Source of the DNA: Trebonia sp964581815
GTDB taxonomy: Bacteria > Actinomycetota > Actinomycetes > Streptosporangiales > Streptosporangiaceae
DNA: 64,000 bases
Assembly (NCBI GenBank): GCA_964581815.1
Contig: CAZORE010000020.1
Location: 16,550 to 80,549, forward strand
Reading direction: 5' to 3'
In this document: piece by piece, positions 32,853-40,082 of the stretch
How the letters are laid out: every line of letters starts with the position of its first letter
Numbering within the stretch: the stretch's first letter is position 1
Program-made: the position numbers and the translations under genes
The notes under the pieces: generated by a model
What the model saw: only the letters and a program-made list of their open reading frames with translations
What the model was told of the DNA's origin: nothing
Databases searched by the model: none

Positions 32853-33368
32853 ATGCAGCTTCAGGACATGTACCAGGAGATCATCCTGGACCACTACAGG
32901 AACCCGCACCACAAGGGGCTGCGGGATCCCTTTGACGCTGAGGTGTACCAGGTCAACCCGACGTGCGGCGACGAGGTGAAGCTGCGCGTCACGCTGAAGC
33001 CGGGCGTGGACGGCGAGGCGGTCATCGAGGACGTCTCGTATGAGTCGCTTGGCTGCTCGATCAGCCAGGCAAGCGCCTCGGTGATGAGTGACCTGGTGAT
33101 CGGCAAGCCGGTCAGCGAGGGCATGCGGATCGGTGACGCCTTCCTTGAGCTGATGCAGTCCAAGGGACAGCTTGAGCCGGACGAGGACGTGCTCGAGGAC
33201 GCGGTCGCGTTCGCCGGCGTCTCCAAGTACCCGGCGCGGATCAAGTGCGCGCTGCTCGGCTGGATGGCCTGGAAGGCCGCGACCGCCGTGGCCTTGGAAA
33301 AGACTGACCTGGCCGCCACTGATCTGACCAGCACCGGCAACAACTCACCAACCAGGGGACAGGCATGA
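32853..33368 (+). CDS. sufU: SufU, zinc-dependent sulfurtransferase
   Basis: A 171-aa SufU/IscU-like protein. The zinc/sulfur ligands are Cys in NPTCGDE (with Asp), Cys in LGCSISQASASVM and Cys in RIKCALLGW. The insertion between the second and third cysteines, typical of SufU rather than IscU, is present. It accepts persulfide from SufS. The Ser/Thr-rich tail is not conserved. Its stop overlaps the sufT start (GCATGA). Confidence 0.95.
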   Translation: MQLQDMYQEIILDHYRNPHHKGLRDPFDAEVYQVNPTCGDEVKLRVTLKPGVDGEAVIEDVSYESLGCSISQASASVMSDLVIGKPVSEGMRIGDAFLELMQSKGQLEPDEDVLEDAVAFAGVSKYPARIKCALLGWMAWKAATAVALEKTDLAATDLTSTGNNSPTRGQA

Positions 33369-33733
33369 CAGAGGCAGGTATCACCGATACTGGCGCCATT
33401 CCCGGGCTCACCGACGAGCAGGTCAAGCAGAAGACAGAGGACGTCCTCGAGGCGCTGCGCGACGTGGTCGACCCCGAGCTCGGCATCAACGTCGTCGACC
33501 TCGGCCTCATTTACGGCGTGCTGCTCGACGGCCCGGACCGCGTCACCCTCGACATGACGCTGACCAGCGCGGCCTGCCCGCTCACCGACGTGATCGAGGA
33601 GCAGGCGGCGGAGGCGCTCAAGGACATCGTCGAGGACTTCAGCATCAACTGGGTGTGGATGCCGCCCTGGGGCCCGGAGCACATCACAGACGACGGCCGC
33701 GAGCAGCTGCGCGCCCTGGGCTTCAACATCTAG
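33365..33733 (+). CDS. sufT: SufT, DUF59/MIP18-type Fe-S maturation factor
   Basis: A 122-aa DUF59 protein: VLEALRDVVDPELGINVVDLGLIYGV, TSAACPLTDVIEEQ (the conserved cysteine) and WMPPWGPEHITDDGREQLRALG. It is the last gene of the operon and acts in Fe-S cluster delivery under high demand. Followed by a 24-bp tandem repeat and a GC hairpin. Confidence 0.94.
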   Translation: MTEAGITDTGAIPGLTDEQVKQKTEDVLEALRDVVDPELGINVVDLGLIYGVLLDGPDRVTLDMTLTSAACPLTDVIEEQAAEALKDIVEDFSINWVWMPPWGPEHITDDGREQLRALGFNI

Positions 33734-33752
33734 GTTTTCTCCCCCAGGTCCT

Positions 33753-33800
33753 TCTTCCGCAGGCTTTCTTCCCGGGTCTTCCGCAGGCTTTCTTCCCGGG
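33753..33800 (+). repeat. Perfect 24-bp tandem duplication
   Basis: 33753-33776 is repeated exactly at 33777-33800 (unit begins TCTTCCGCAGGCTTTC). It is pyrimidine-rich and starts 20 bp after the sufT stop. Confidence 0.9.
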
Positions 33801-33814
33801 CTTCAGCCCCGTGG

Positions 33815-33843
33815 GCCCCCGCGCAACTGCGGGTCGCGGGGGC
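33815..33843 (+). terminator. Candidate suf-operon terminator hairpin
   Basis: GCCCCCGCG (33815-33823) pairs with CGCGGGGGC (33835-33843), loop 11 nt. There is no T-run, so it would be a GC-hairpin or factor-assisted terminator. Confidence 0.5.
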
Positions 33844-33967
33844 GCAGGGGTGTCACCGCGCGCTCGTCGTGACCCACAAACCAGGTCCCGAAGGCGCGCG
33901 GCCGACACCCGCAGCGCCCCCGCTTCTCGTATCCCGGCAGAAATCGCCGGTTCCCGCTTCCCGGACA

Positions 33968-34047
33968 ACTTTGTATCAGTTTCTGCTTATTTCTTCTTCC
34001 TATATCGGACGTAACGGACACAGGAATGACCGAAATCGATACAAAGT
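33968..34047. repeat. Spaced 10-bp inverted repeat around an AT-rich core
   Basis: ACTTTGTATC (33968-33977) and GATACAAAGT (34038-34047) are perfect inverted copies 60 bp apart. The interval is unusually AT-rich for this genome. It could be a looping operator pair or a relic of a small insertion. Confidence 0.5.
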
Positions 34048-34244
34048 CGGGAAACTCGCAGGGCCTCGACGCGCGGGTGGCCGACCTGGGGCGGCAGGAA
34101 CGAGGAAGGCCCGGTAGACGACCCCCGGTACCCGGTCCCGCGCTTCTTCGCGCTCCGCTCCGACCGGGGACCCGATCAAGCGCTGGGACGAAAAGTCGCA
34201 GTTAACCGGTTGCGTGGCCCTGACCCAGGCGTGAGACTCCCGGG

Positions 34245-35027
34245 ATGAGTTCACCGTTCCAGGATGCGCTTGAGGCACGCGACCTCGCTGGCCTGCGCGC
34301 CTGTGCGAAGGCCGACCTGCATGTGCACGCGGGGTTCGTCAGCGGGGACCGGGAGTACCTGAAGGCGGCGACGGGCCTGGACATCCGGCCCGTGGACCGG
34401 GTGCTCGCCTCGATGGACGACATGCACGCCTGGGTGCGCGACCAGGCGGGAGACCGCTTCCACCGGATGCCCGGCCGCGAAGGCGGCCGGGCTGCGCCTG
34501 AAGGCGCACGTGGGGGAGTGGGGGACCGCCGACGACGTCTGGCGGACCGTCGAGTTGCTTGANNNNNNNNNNNNNNNNNNNNNNNNNNNNNNNNNNNNNN
34601 NNNNNNNNNNNNNNNNNNNNNNNNNNNNNNNNNNNNNNNNNNNNNNNNNNNNNNNNNNNNNNACGTGGGGGAGTGGGGGACCGCCGACGACGTCTGGCGG
34701 ACCGTCGAGTTGCTTGAGCTGGATGAGGTCCAGCACGGGATCGCCGCGGCCGCCTCGCCGGCGGCGATGCGGTTCCTCGCGCGGGCTGGGGTGCGGCTGA
34801 ATGTATGCCCGACTTCGAACGTCATGCTCGGACGGGTCGCGCGAATCGCGGAGCATCCGATCCGCCGCCTGTTCGACGCGGGCGTCCGCGTGACGGTCGG
34901 CACTGATGACCCGCTGGTGTTCGGTACGAGCCTGTCCGGAGAGTTCCTCGCGCTGTTCGATGCTGGCCTGATGACGGCGGCGGAACTGGACGCGGTGCGA
35001 CTGGAGGCACTAAGCGGTCCGCTGTGA
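34245..35027 (+). pseudogene. Adenosine deaminase, frameshifted with internal deletion
   Basis: The N-terminus (34245 to about 34475) has the metal motif ADLHVHAGF and WVRDQAGDRF in one frame. From about 34480 family sequence continues in another frame: AGLRLKAHVGEWGTADDVW, DEVQHG (zinc-binding His), LNVCPTSNVMLG and VTVGTDDPLVFG. About 100 residues that normally separate the two halves are missing. The frame change lies upstream of the N gap within one contig, so the gap does not cause it. The native enzyme would deaminate adenosine in purine salvage. Confidence 0.8.
34508..34717. other. Assembly gap with duplicated 55-bp flanks
   Basis: 100 Ns at 34563-34662. The sequence 34508-34562 is identical to 34663-34717. 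Collapsing the copies joins the C-terminal half of the adenosine deaminase relic into one continuous frame. Confidence 0.9.
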
Positions 35028-35112
35028 CCGCGCTAGCACCGCCCGTCCGGCGGTCGGGGAGCGAAATTCCCGACCGCCGGCCAGGCCCACCGGCCGTTCC
35101 CCAGGCCGAGTT

Positions 35113-35616
35113 TTAGTCGGTCGGCTTGCGCAGCTCGACGAGGATCTCGTCCAGCTTCGCGTCCATGTCGGACCGGAGATCGCGCAGCCGCGTGTCGATC
35201 CCCTCGAACCGCTGGTCCACGGCGTCGAACCGCTGGTCCACGGCCTCGAACCGGTGGTTCATTTCGGCGTGGACGGCGTTGAACTGGCCGTCGACCTTCT
35301 GGAACCGCATGCTCATCGTCTCGCGGAGCCCGGTCACATCGGCGCGGAACCCTGCGGTGGCTACGCCGAGTTCCTTGCGCAGGCTGTCGCCTTGGAGGTC
35401 GATAGCGGCCTTGAGGTTGGCCATGTGACCGTGAAGGCTGGCCTCAAGGGCAGCGAGGTTGACGTGCAGGCCGGCGATCGCCTCGCCGTTGGCCACGGTC
35501 TCGGCGTAATGATGGGTAGCGCCATGGGTCATGGCAGCCATCGTAGCGGGGATTTGATGGAATACAGCGTATTCCAGGGTGGTTACGCGCTCTTCGAGCG
35601 CCTGGGGGATAGTCAT
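35113..35616 (-). CDS. Coiled-coil hypothetical protein with heptad repeats
   Basis: A 167-aa, almost entirely helical protein. Residues 100-145 contain short tandem units of the form RFxAVDQRFDAVDQRFEGID, the pattern of trimeric or tetrameric coiled coils (similar to DUF1640 or tropomyosin-like tails). There is no signal peptide or membrane segment. ATG 35616 is the first start. An AT-rich upstream region carries a perfect dyad and repeated TGGCAA half-sites. The function is unknown. Confidence 0.75.
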   Translation of the reverse strand: MTIPQALEERVTTLEYAVFHQIPATMAAMTHGATHHYAETVANGEAIAGLHVNLAALEASLHGHMANLKAAIDLQGDSLRKELGVATAGFRADVTGLRETMSMRFQKVDGQFNAVHAEMNHRFEAVDQRFDAVDQRFEGIDTRLRDLRSDMDAKLDEILVELRKPTD

Positions 35617-35672
35617 AGCGTCATGGTACGAGGCGCTAGTGGCAATTCACCGGATTTTATTAGACGTGTCGT

Positions 35673-35694
35673 AAATGGCAATTGGTTGCCATTT
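35673..35694. promoter_or_regulatory. TGGCAA dyad upstream of coiled-coil gene
   Basis: AAATGGCAA (35673-35681) and TTGCCATTT (35686-35694) are perfect 9-bp arms with a 4-bp spacer. Further TGGCAA half-sites occur at about 35639 and 35707. The cluster sits 55-80 bp upstream of the ATG at 35616 (minus strand) in an AT-rich patch. Confidence 0.6.
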
Positions 35695-35829
35695 GCGTAA
35701 GCAAGAATGGCAATGATTTGCGCAATCACAGGCGACGAATGTCTGTCGCAGGAACGTCCTGGCCCGCGCACCGCGATTGTCGGGCGTCGTGACCGGGAGC
35801 CGCGCCGGTCCAGCGGCGATAAGCGTGCG

Positions 35830-36987
35830 CTAATCGCGGTCGTCGCGCTGGTAGAAGGGGCGGGTGTTGCCGGCGATCCACGTGTCGATCGCATCCGGCT
35901 CGGTCTCACCGGGGAAGATGAGGTCGACGGGGAACGGGACGCGGAGTGCGACCGCGGCAGTGGCGTCCTCGATCGCGTCGGTGACGGCCGCCCGGGCCTG
36001 CTCGCTCGACGGGTCGTCGAGCTGGACGGAGATCAGCAGGCCCTCACCCTGCCCGGGCACGGACAGCCAGGCGCGGGAGGCCTGACGGGCAACGGGGAGC
36101 CCGCGCAGCGCGGCCCGTGTCTCGGTGAGCAGCGCGGACGGCTCGGCGGGCGGGTGACCGACGAGGAACCGGGCCCCGCTGCCAGGGGCGAGTTGCTCCA
36201 TGGCCAGGGCGCCGGGCGGTGCGGTGCCGGCCAGCGCGAGGATGGCGGGGGCGGTCAGCCTGGCCAGGTAGGGCACGCACTCGGGGAAAAGCGGCAGGCC
36301 GGGTGAGCTCTCGGGGTTGATCGCCAGGCCGACGCCGGACGGCAGCCGCCGGGCCAGGCCGATGGCGGGCAGCACCACGTGCGGTACCAGCCGCGCGTCG
36401 CCCGCCCGCTGCCAGGACCGGCCGGCGGCCCCCGGGCCCGGCAGGTCTGCCCTAGCCGGGCCCGTGCCCGTCAGCTCTGCGCCGGTCACCGGGTCGAGCG
36501 CGGCCGCCGCCGCGCGGCCCGCCCAGGCGTTGAGGCGCTGCACGGAGGTGAAGCAGGGCACGAAGTCGGCGTCCTGGTAGTGGACGAGCGGCAGCCGCAC
36601 CGCGGTGCCGTCGGTGAACGGCCGGTGCGGCAACGGTACCCACAGCCGGCTCGGGGCAAGCTCGGTGAGCAGGCCGGGCAGCTCGGCGGGGTTGCGCGCC
36701 GCCGCGGCCAGGGCCCGCTCGACCGCCTCGCACGAGGAGTAGCCGCCGTCCCTGGCATCGGGCGGGCCGCCCCAGGCCACGGCGCCGGGGCGGATGATCG
36801 TGGTGCCAGGACGGATGATGGTAGTGCCGTGCGCGGTTGCCGCGGGCGGCACAATGTCTGTCAGCGGCTGGGCTGCCAACACCTCGTCTGGCAGCGGCTG
36901 CGCGTGGGGCGTGCCTTCAGGGGGTCCGGGGGGCGGGCCCCCCGGGAGAGAGCTGCCCGGACGGTCACTTGGATCGGTCGGGAGCAT
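35830..36987 (-). CDS. SseB-family protein
   Basis: A 385-aa protein with an SseB-like N-terminal domain (VERALAAAARNPAELPGLLTELAPSRLWVPLP; VRLPLVHYQDADFVPCFTSVQRL) and a C-terminal SseB_C-like domain (FPVDLIFPGETEPDAIDTWIAGNTRPFY). Residues 1-75 are Pro-rich with a direct TTIIRPG repeat. SseB relates to serine sensitivity in E. coli; in other bacteria related domains occur in secretion-associated proteins. I start at ATG 36987; the frame is open to 37044. It is divergent from the Vms1-like gene. Confidence 0.75.
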   Translation of the reverse strand: MLPTDPSDRPGSSLPGGPPPGPPEGTPHAQPLPDEVLAAQPLTDIVPPAATAHGTTIIRPGTTIIRPGAVAWGGPPDARDGGYSSCEAVERALAAAARNPAELPGLLTELAPSRLWVPLPHRPFTDGTAVRLPLVHYQDADFVPCFTSVQRLNAWAGRAAAAALDPVTGAELTGTGPARADLPGPGAAGRSWQRAGDARLVPHVVLPAIGLARRLPSGVGLAINPESSPGLPLFPECVPYLARLTAPAILALAGTAPPGALAMEQLAPGSGARFLVGHPPAEPSALLTETRAALRGLPVARQASRAWLSVPGQGEGLLISVQLDDPSSEQARAAVTDAIEDATAAVALRVPFPVDLIFPGETEPDAIDTWIAGNTRPFYQRDDRD

Positions 36988-37073
36988 GGAAACTACCTCA
37001 TTTGGTCTTGTGGACTCCGTGACGTGCGTAACGGTGGTATGCACGGTCAGTAAACAGGATAGGACAGCGTGTA

Positions 37074-37913
37074 GTGAAGAACGTCGCAGGTAGTGGCGCT
37101 AAATGGGTTGACGTTTCGGGTGCCCGATTCCCCGGCTGGATCGCCTCGTTCGCCGTCAGGCACGGCGTTCCCGCGTCCGCCGGGCCCGGCGGCGCACCGG
37201 AGAATTCGCTGATCGTGACCTGTGATACGCACTATGTGACCTTCACCGCACCGGACGGCGCGGTCGCCGAATGCCACCCGCCGTTCCCCGAGTCGCTCGC
37301 CTGGCCCGCGCGCGGTGACCGCTCGGCGCCGGGCGCTGATGACCCGGACGTCCGCCCCGCCCCGGCCGAGATCACCGCGGCGGTCGCCGCGCACGCCGCG
37401 GTGCCCCGGTCCGTCGGCGTGCTGCTTGTCCGGCTCGGCGGGTACGCGGCCGGGGTTTTCACCGGGTACCCGCCGGCGCTCGCGGACGCCAAGGCCGGCT
37501 CCCGGCCGGTGCACGGTCGCAGCGCCGCGGGCGGCTGGTCACAGCACCGCTTCGCCCGGCGCCGGGAGAAGCAGGCGAACGAGGCGCTAGACGCCGCGGC
37601 GGACGCGGCGGTGCTCGTCTTCACCCGCTGGGAGTCGGGCGGTACGGCCACGGTCGGGCGCCCAGGCGCGCGCCCGCCGGGCAATAGGGGCGCGGCGGCG
37701 GGTAGCGGAGTAGGACGGCTGAGCCGGCTGGACGCGGTGGTGCTCGGCGGGGACAAGCGGGCGGTCGCCGAACTGCGCGATGACCCGCGGCTCGCCCCGT
37801 ACCTCGCCATGGCGACGGACCGGTTCCTGACCGTGCCCGACCCCAGGCGCGCCGTCCTGGAGGCAGCGCCGAAGGGATTCCTCGCGGTGAAGATCCGGCT
37901 GACCGAGCCGTAG
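37074..37913 (+). CDS. Actinobacterial Vms1/eRF1-like peptidyl-tRNA hydrolase (acVLRF type)
   Basis: A 279-aa protein of the archaeo-eukaryotic release-factor superfamily. The signature GGWSQHRFARRREKQ lies at 153-167, with the Gln in the position expected for hydrolysis of peptidyl-tRNA. The preceding sheet (PRSVGVLLVRLGGYAAGVFTG) and following helix match. Homologues are proposed to release nascent chains from split ribosomes in ribosome quality control. GTG 37074. The next gene is an ABC-F translation-type ATPase, which supports a ribosome-related role. Confidence 0.85.
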   Translation: MKNVAGSGAKWVDVSGARFPGWIASFAVRHGVPASAGPGGAPENSLIVTCDTHYVTFTAPDGAVAECHPPFPESLAWPARGDRSAPGADDPDVRPAPAEITAAVAAHAAVPRSVGVLLVRLGGYAAGVFTGYPPALADAKAGSRPVHGRSAAGGWSQHRFARRREKQANEALDAAADAAVLVFTRWESGGTATVGRPGARPPGNRGAAAGSGVGRLSRLDAVVLGGDKRAVAELRDDPRLAPYLAMATDRFLTVPDPRRAVLEAAPKGFLAVKIRLTEP

Positions 37914-38013
37914 GCCAGGGCCAAGGTGAAGCCGTCGCCGAAGCGCGCTGGGGCAGCCCCCGCGTCGGCCGGGCGACCAGGGAAACCGGGCTGGTCCGGT
38001 ATCCTTGGTCATC

Positions 38014-39612
38014 ATGATCGTCGCCAGTGGCATAGAGCTGCGTGCTGGTGCCCGGCTCCTGCTGGCGGACGCGTCCTTTCAGGTCGCCGAGGGAGACCGC
38101 ATCGGCCTCGTCGGCAGGAACGGCGCGGGTAAGACCACGCTCGCCAAGGTGCTCTCCGGCGCCGGCCAGCCGGCCGCGGGCAGCATCCGGCGGACCGGCA
38201 CCGTCGGCTACCTTCCGCAGGACCCGCGAACCGGGGACCTGGAGACCCTCGCGCTTGACCGCATTTTGTCCGCGCGCGGCCTGGATGAGGTGCTGATCGG
38301 GATGCGCCAGGCGGAGGCGCTGATGTCGGACCCGGACCCGGCGAAGGCGGAGAAGGCGATCCGCCGTTACGGCTCGCTCAGCGACCGGCTCGCGGTGCTC
38401 GGCGGGTACGCGGCGGAGTCTGAGGCGGCCGCGATGGCCGCGTCGCTCGGGCTGCCCGACCGGGTGCTGCGCCAGCCGCTGCGTACGCTGTCCGGCGGGC
38501 AGCGCAGGCGCGTCGAGCTGGCCCGGATCCTGTTCTCCGGCGCGCAGACGCTGCTGCTCGACGAGCCGACCAACCACCTGGACGCGGACTCGATCACCTG
38601 GCTGCGCGACCACCTCAAGAACTACCGCGGCGGGCTGCTCGTCATCAGCCACGACGTGGACCTGGTGGAGCAGGTCGTCAACAAGGTCTTCAACCTCGAC
38701 GCCAACCGCTCCGTGCTCGACATCTACAACGTCGGCTGGAAGGCCTACCTCGCCCAGCGCGAGGCCGACGAGCGGCGCCGCAAGCGGGAGCGGGTCAACG
38801 CCGAGCGGCAGGCCTCCGCGCTGCAGCTGCAGGCGGCCAAGCTTGGCGCCAAGGCGACCAAGGCCAAGGCGGCGCAGAACATGGCGCGCCGCGCTGACCG
38901 GCTGCTCGCGGGCGTTGAGGCCGACCGGCAGGCCGACCGGGTCGCCCGGCTGCGGTTCCCTGAGCCGGCCTCGTGCGGCAAGACGCCGCTGACGGCGCAG
39001 GGACTGTCGAAGTCCTACGGTTCCCTGGAGGTCTTCACCGACGTGGACCTCGCCATCGACCGCGGCAGCCGGGTCGTCGTGCTCGGCCTCAACGGCGCGG
39101 GCAAGACCACCCTGCTGCGGCTGCTGGCGGGCGTGGAAGCCCCGGACACCGGAATGGTCACGCCCGGTCACGGGCTAAGGCTGGGCTATTACGCCCAGGA
39201 GCACGAGACCCTCGATACCGAGCGGTCGCTCATCGAGAACATGCGTACCGCCGCCCCGGAACTAACCGATACAGAGCAGCGGAAAGTCCTCGGCTCATTT
39301 CTCTTCTCCGGCGAGGACGTCGATAAGCCGGTCGGTGTGCTTTCCGGTGGCGAGAAGACGCGATTGGCGCTAGCGCTCCTTGTTGTTTCCGGTGCCAATG
39401 TGCTGTTGCTCGACGAGCCGACCAACAACCTGGACCCGGCGAGCCGCGAGGAGATCCTGGCCGCCCTGGCCGCGTACCGCGGCGCGATCGTGCTGGTCAC
39501 CCACGACGAGGGCGCGGTCGACGCGCTTTCTCCGCAGCGGGTGATTGTGCTGCCGGAGGGAACAGAGGACACCTGGTCCGCCGATTTCGCCGACCTAGTC
39601 GCTCTCGCCTGA
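38014..39612 (+). CDS. ABC-F family ATPase
   Basis: A 532-aa soluble protein with two ABC domains. Walker A motifs GRNGAGKTT and GLNGAGKTT, signatures LSGGQRRRVEL and LSGGEKTRLAL, Walker B LLLDEPTNHLD and LLLDEPTNNLD. Between them lies a charged linker (EADERRRKRERVNAERQ ... KATKAKAAQNMARRAD), the P-site tRNA-interaction motif region. ABC-F proteins act on stalled ribosomes or protect against antibiotics. The linker is short to moderate, closer to housekeeping types than to long resistance types. ATG 38014. Confidence 0.93.
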   Translation: MIVASGIELRAGARLLLADASFQVAEGDRIGLVGRNGAGKTTLAKVLSGAGQPAAGSIRRTGTVGYLPQDPRTGDLETLALDRILSARGLDEVLIGMRQAEALMSDPDPAKAEKAIRRYGSLSDRLAVLGGYAAESEAAAMAASLGLPDRVLRQPLRTLSGGQRRRVELARILFSGAQTLLLDEPTNHLDADSITWLRDHLKNYRGGLLVISHDVDLVEQVVNKVFNLDANRSVLDIYNVGWKAYLAQREADERRRKRERVNAERQASALQLQAAKLGAKATKAKAAQNMARRADRLLAGVEADRQADRVARLRFPEPASCGKTPLTAQGLSKSYGSLEVFTDVDLAIDRGSRVVVLGLNGAGKTTLLRLLAGVEAPDTGMVTPGHGLRLGYYAQEHETLDTERSLIENMRTAAPELTDTEQRKVLGSFLFSGEDVDKPVGVLSGGEKTRLALALLVVSGANVLLLDEPTNNLDPASREEILAALAAYRGAIVLVTHDEGAVDALSPQRVIVLPEGTEDTWSADFADLVALA

Positions 39613-39713
39613 CCCGCCAGCGCCATTGCGCGTGCCGCCGATTGGCGGTCCACCCTGCTATGACAGTCAACTATCACTCGGTCAGCTGTGGCCAACCGGC
39701 CCCCGATAGGTGA

Positions 39714-39742
39714 TCATTGCGTTAGGGGAAGTAACGCAATGA
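39714..39742. promoter_or_regulatory. 29-bp perfect-arm palindrome upstream of small HTH gene
   Basis: TCATTGCGTTA (39714-39724) and TAACGCAATGA (39732-39742) are perfect 11-bp arms with a 7-bp spacer. The dyad ends 25 bp before GTG 39768. Probably an operator, possibly for autoregulation by the HTH protein. Confidence 0.75.
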
Positions 39743-39767
39743 GTGCTAGACCTTACGGGAGGTAAAG

Positions 39768-39977
39768 GTGGCCGACACGGCGACGATCCGGAAAGGAACC
39801 CGGGTCACCGGCGCGGACCGCAGCAAGCTGGCGACTGACCTGAAGGCCCGTTACGACGCCGGTGAGTCCATCCGGTCGCTGGCGACCGCGACCGGGCGGT
39901 CCTACGGCTTCATCCACCGCATCCTCACCGAGACCGGGGTCGCGTTGCGCGGCCGGGGCGGCGCCACCAAGAGGTAG
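39768..39977 (+). CDS. Small helix-turn-helix protein
   Basis: A 69-aa basic protein. Its core SKLATDLKARYDAGESIRSLATATGRSYGFIHRIL is a compact HTH, and the tail is GVALRGRGGATKR. Related small proteins are widely conserved in actinobacteria; the function is not established. GTG 39768 has a strong GGGAGG ribosome-binding site. A perfect 11-bp-arm palindrome lies just upstream, so it may repress its own promoter. Confidence 0.85.
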   Translation: MADTATIRKGTRVTGADRSKLATDLKARYDAGESIRSLATATGRSYGFIHRILTETGVALRGRGGATKR

Positions 39978-40082
39978 CGCGGGCGGGTACGGCCGCGCCT
40001 GGCAAGCGCGGGCAAGGGACCGTTCGCCCACCGAAAAACCGTGACAATGCCACATCATCGGGGAACTATCATCGGGTGAGTG

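Larger units (their letters stand above)
33734..34244. other. Gene-free interval after suf
   Basis: 511 bp holding a 24-bp tandem duplication, a 9-bp hairpin, an AT-richer core bounded by a 10-bp inverted repeat, and the leader of the broken adenosine deaminase gene. No supported ORF. Confidence 0.6.

Noticed and set aside
37621..39171. 516-aa open frame antisense to the ABC-F gene
   Set aside because: Low-complexity mirror frame with no family motif, while the ABC-F gene is unambiguous.
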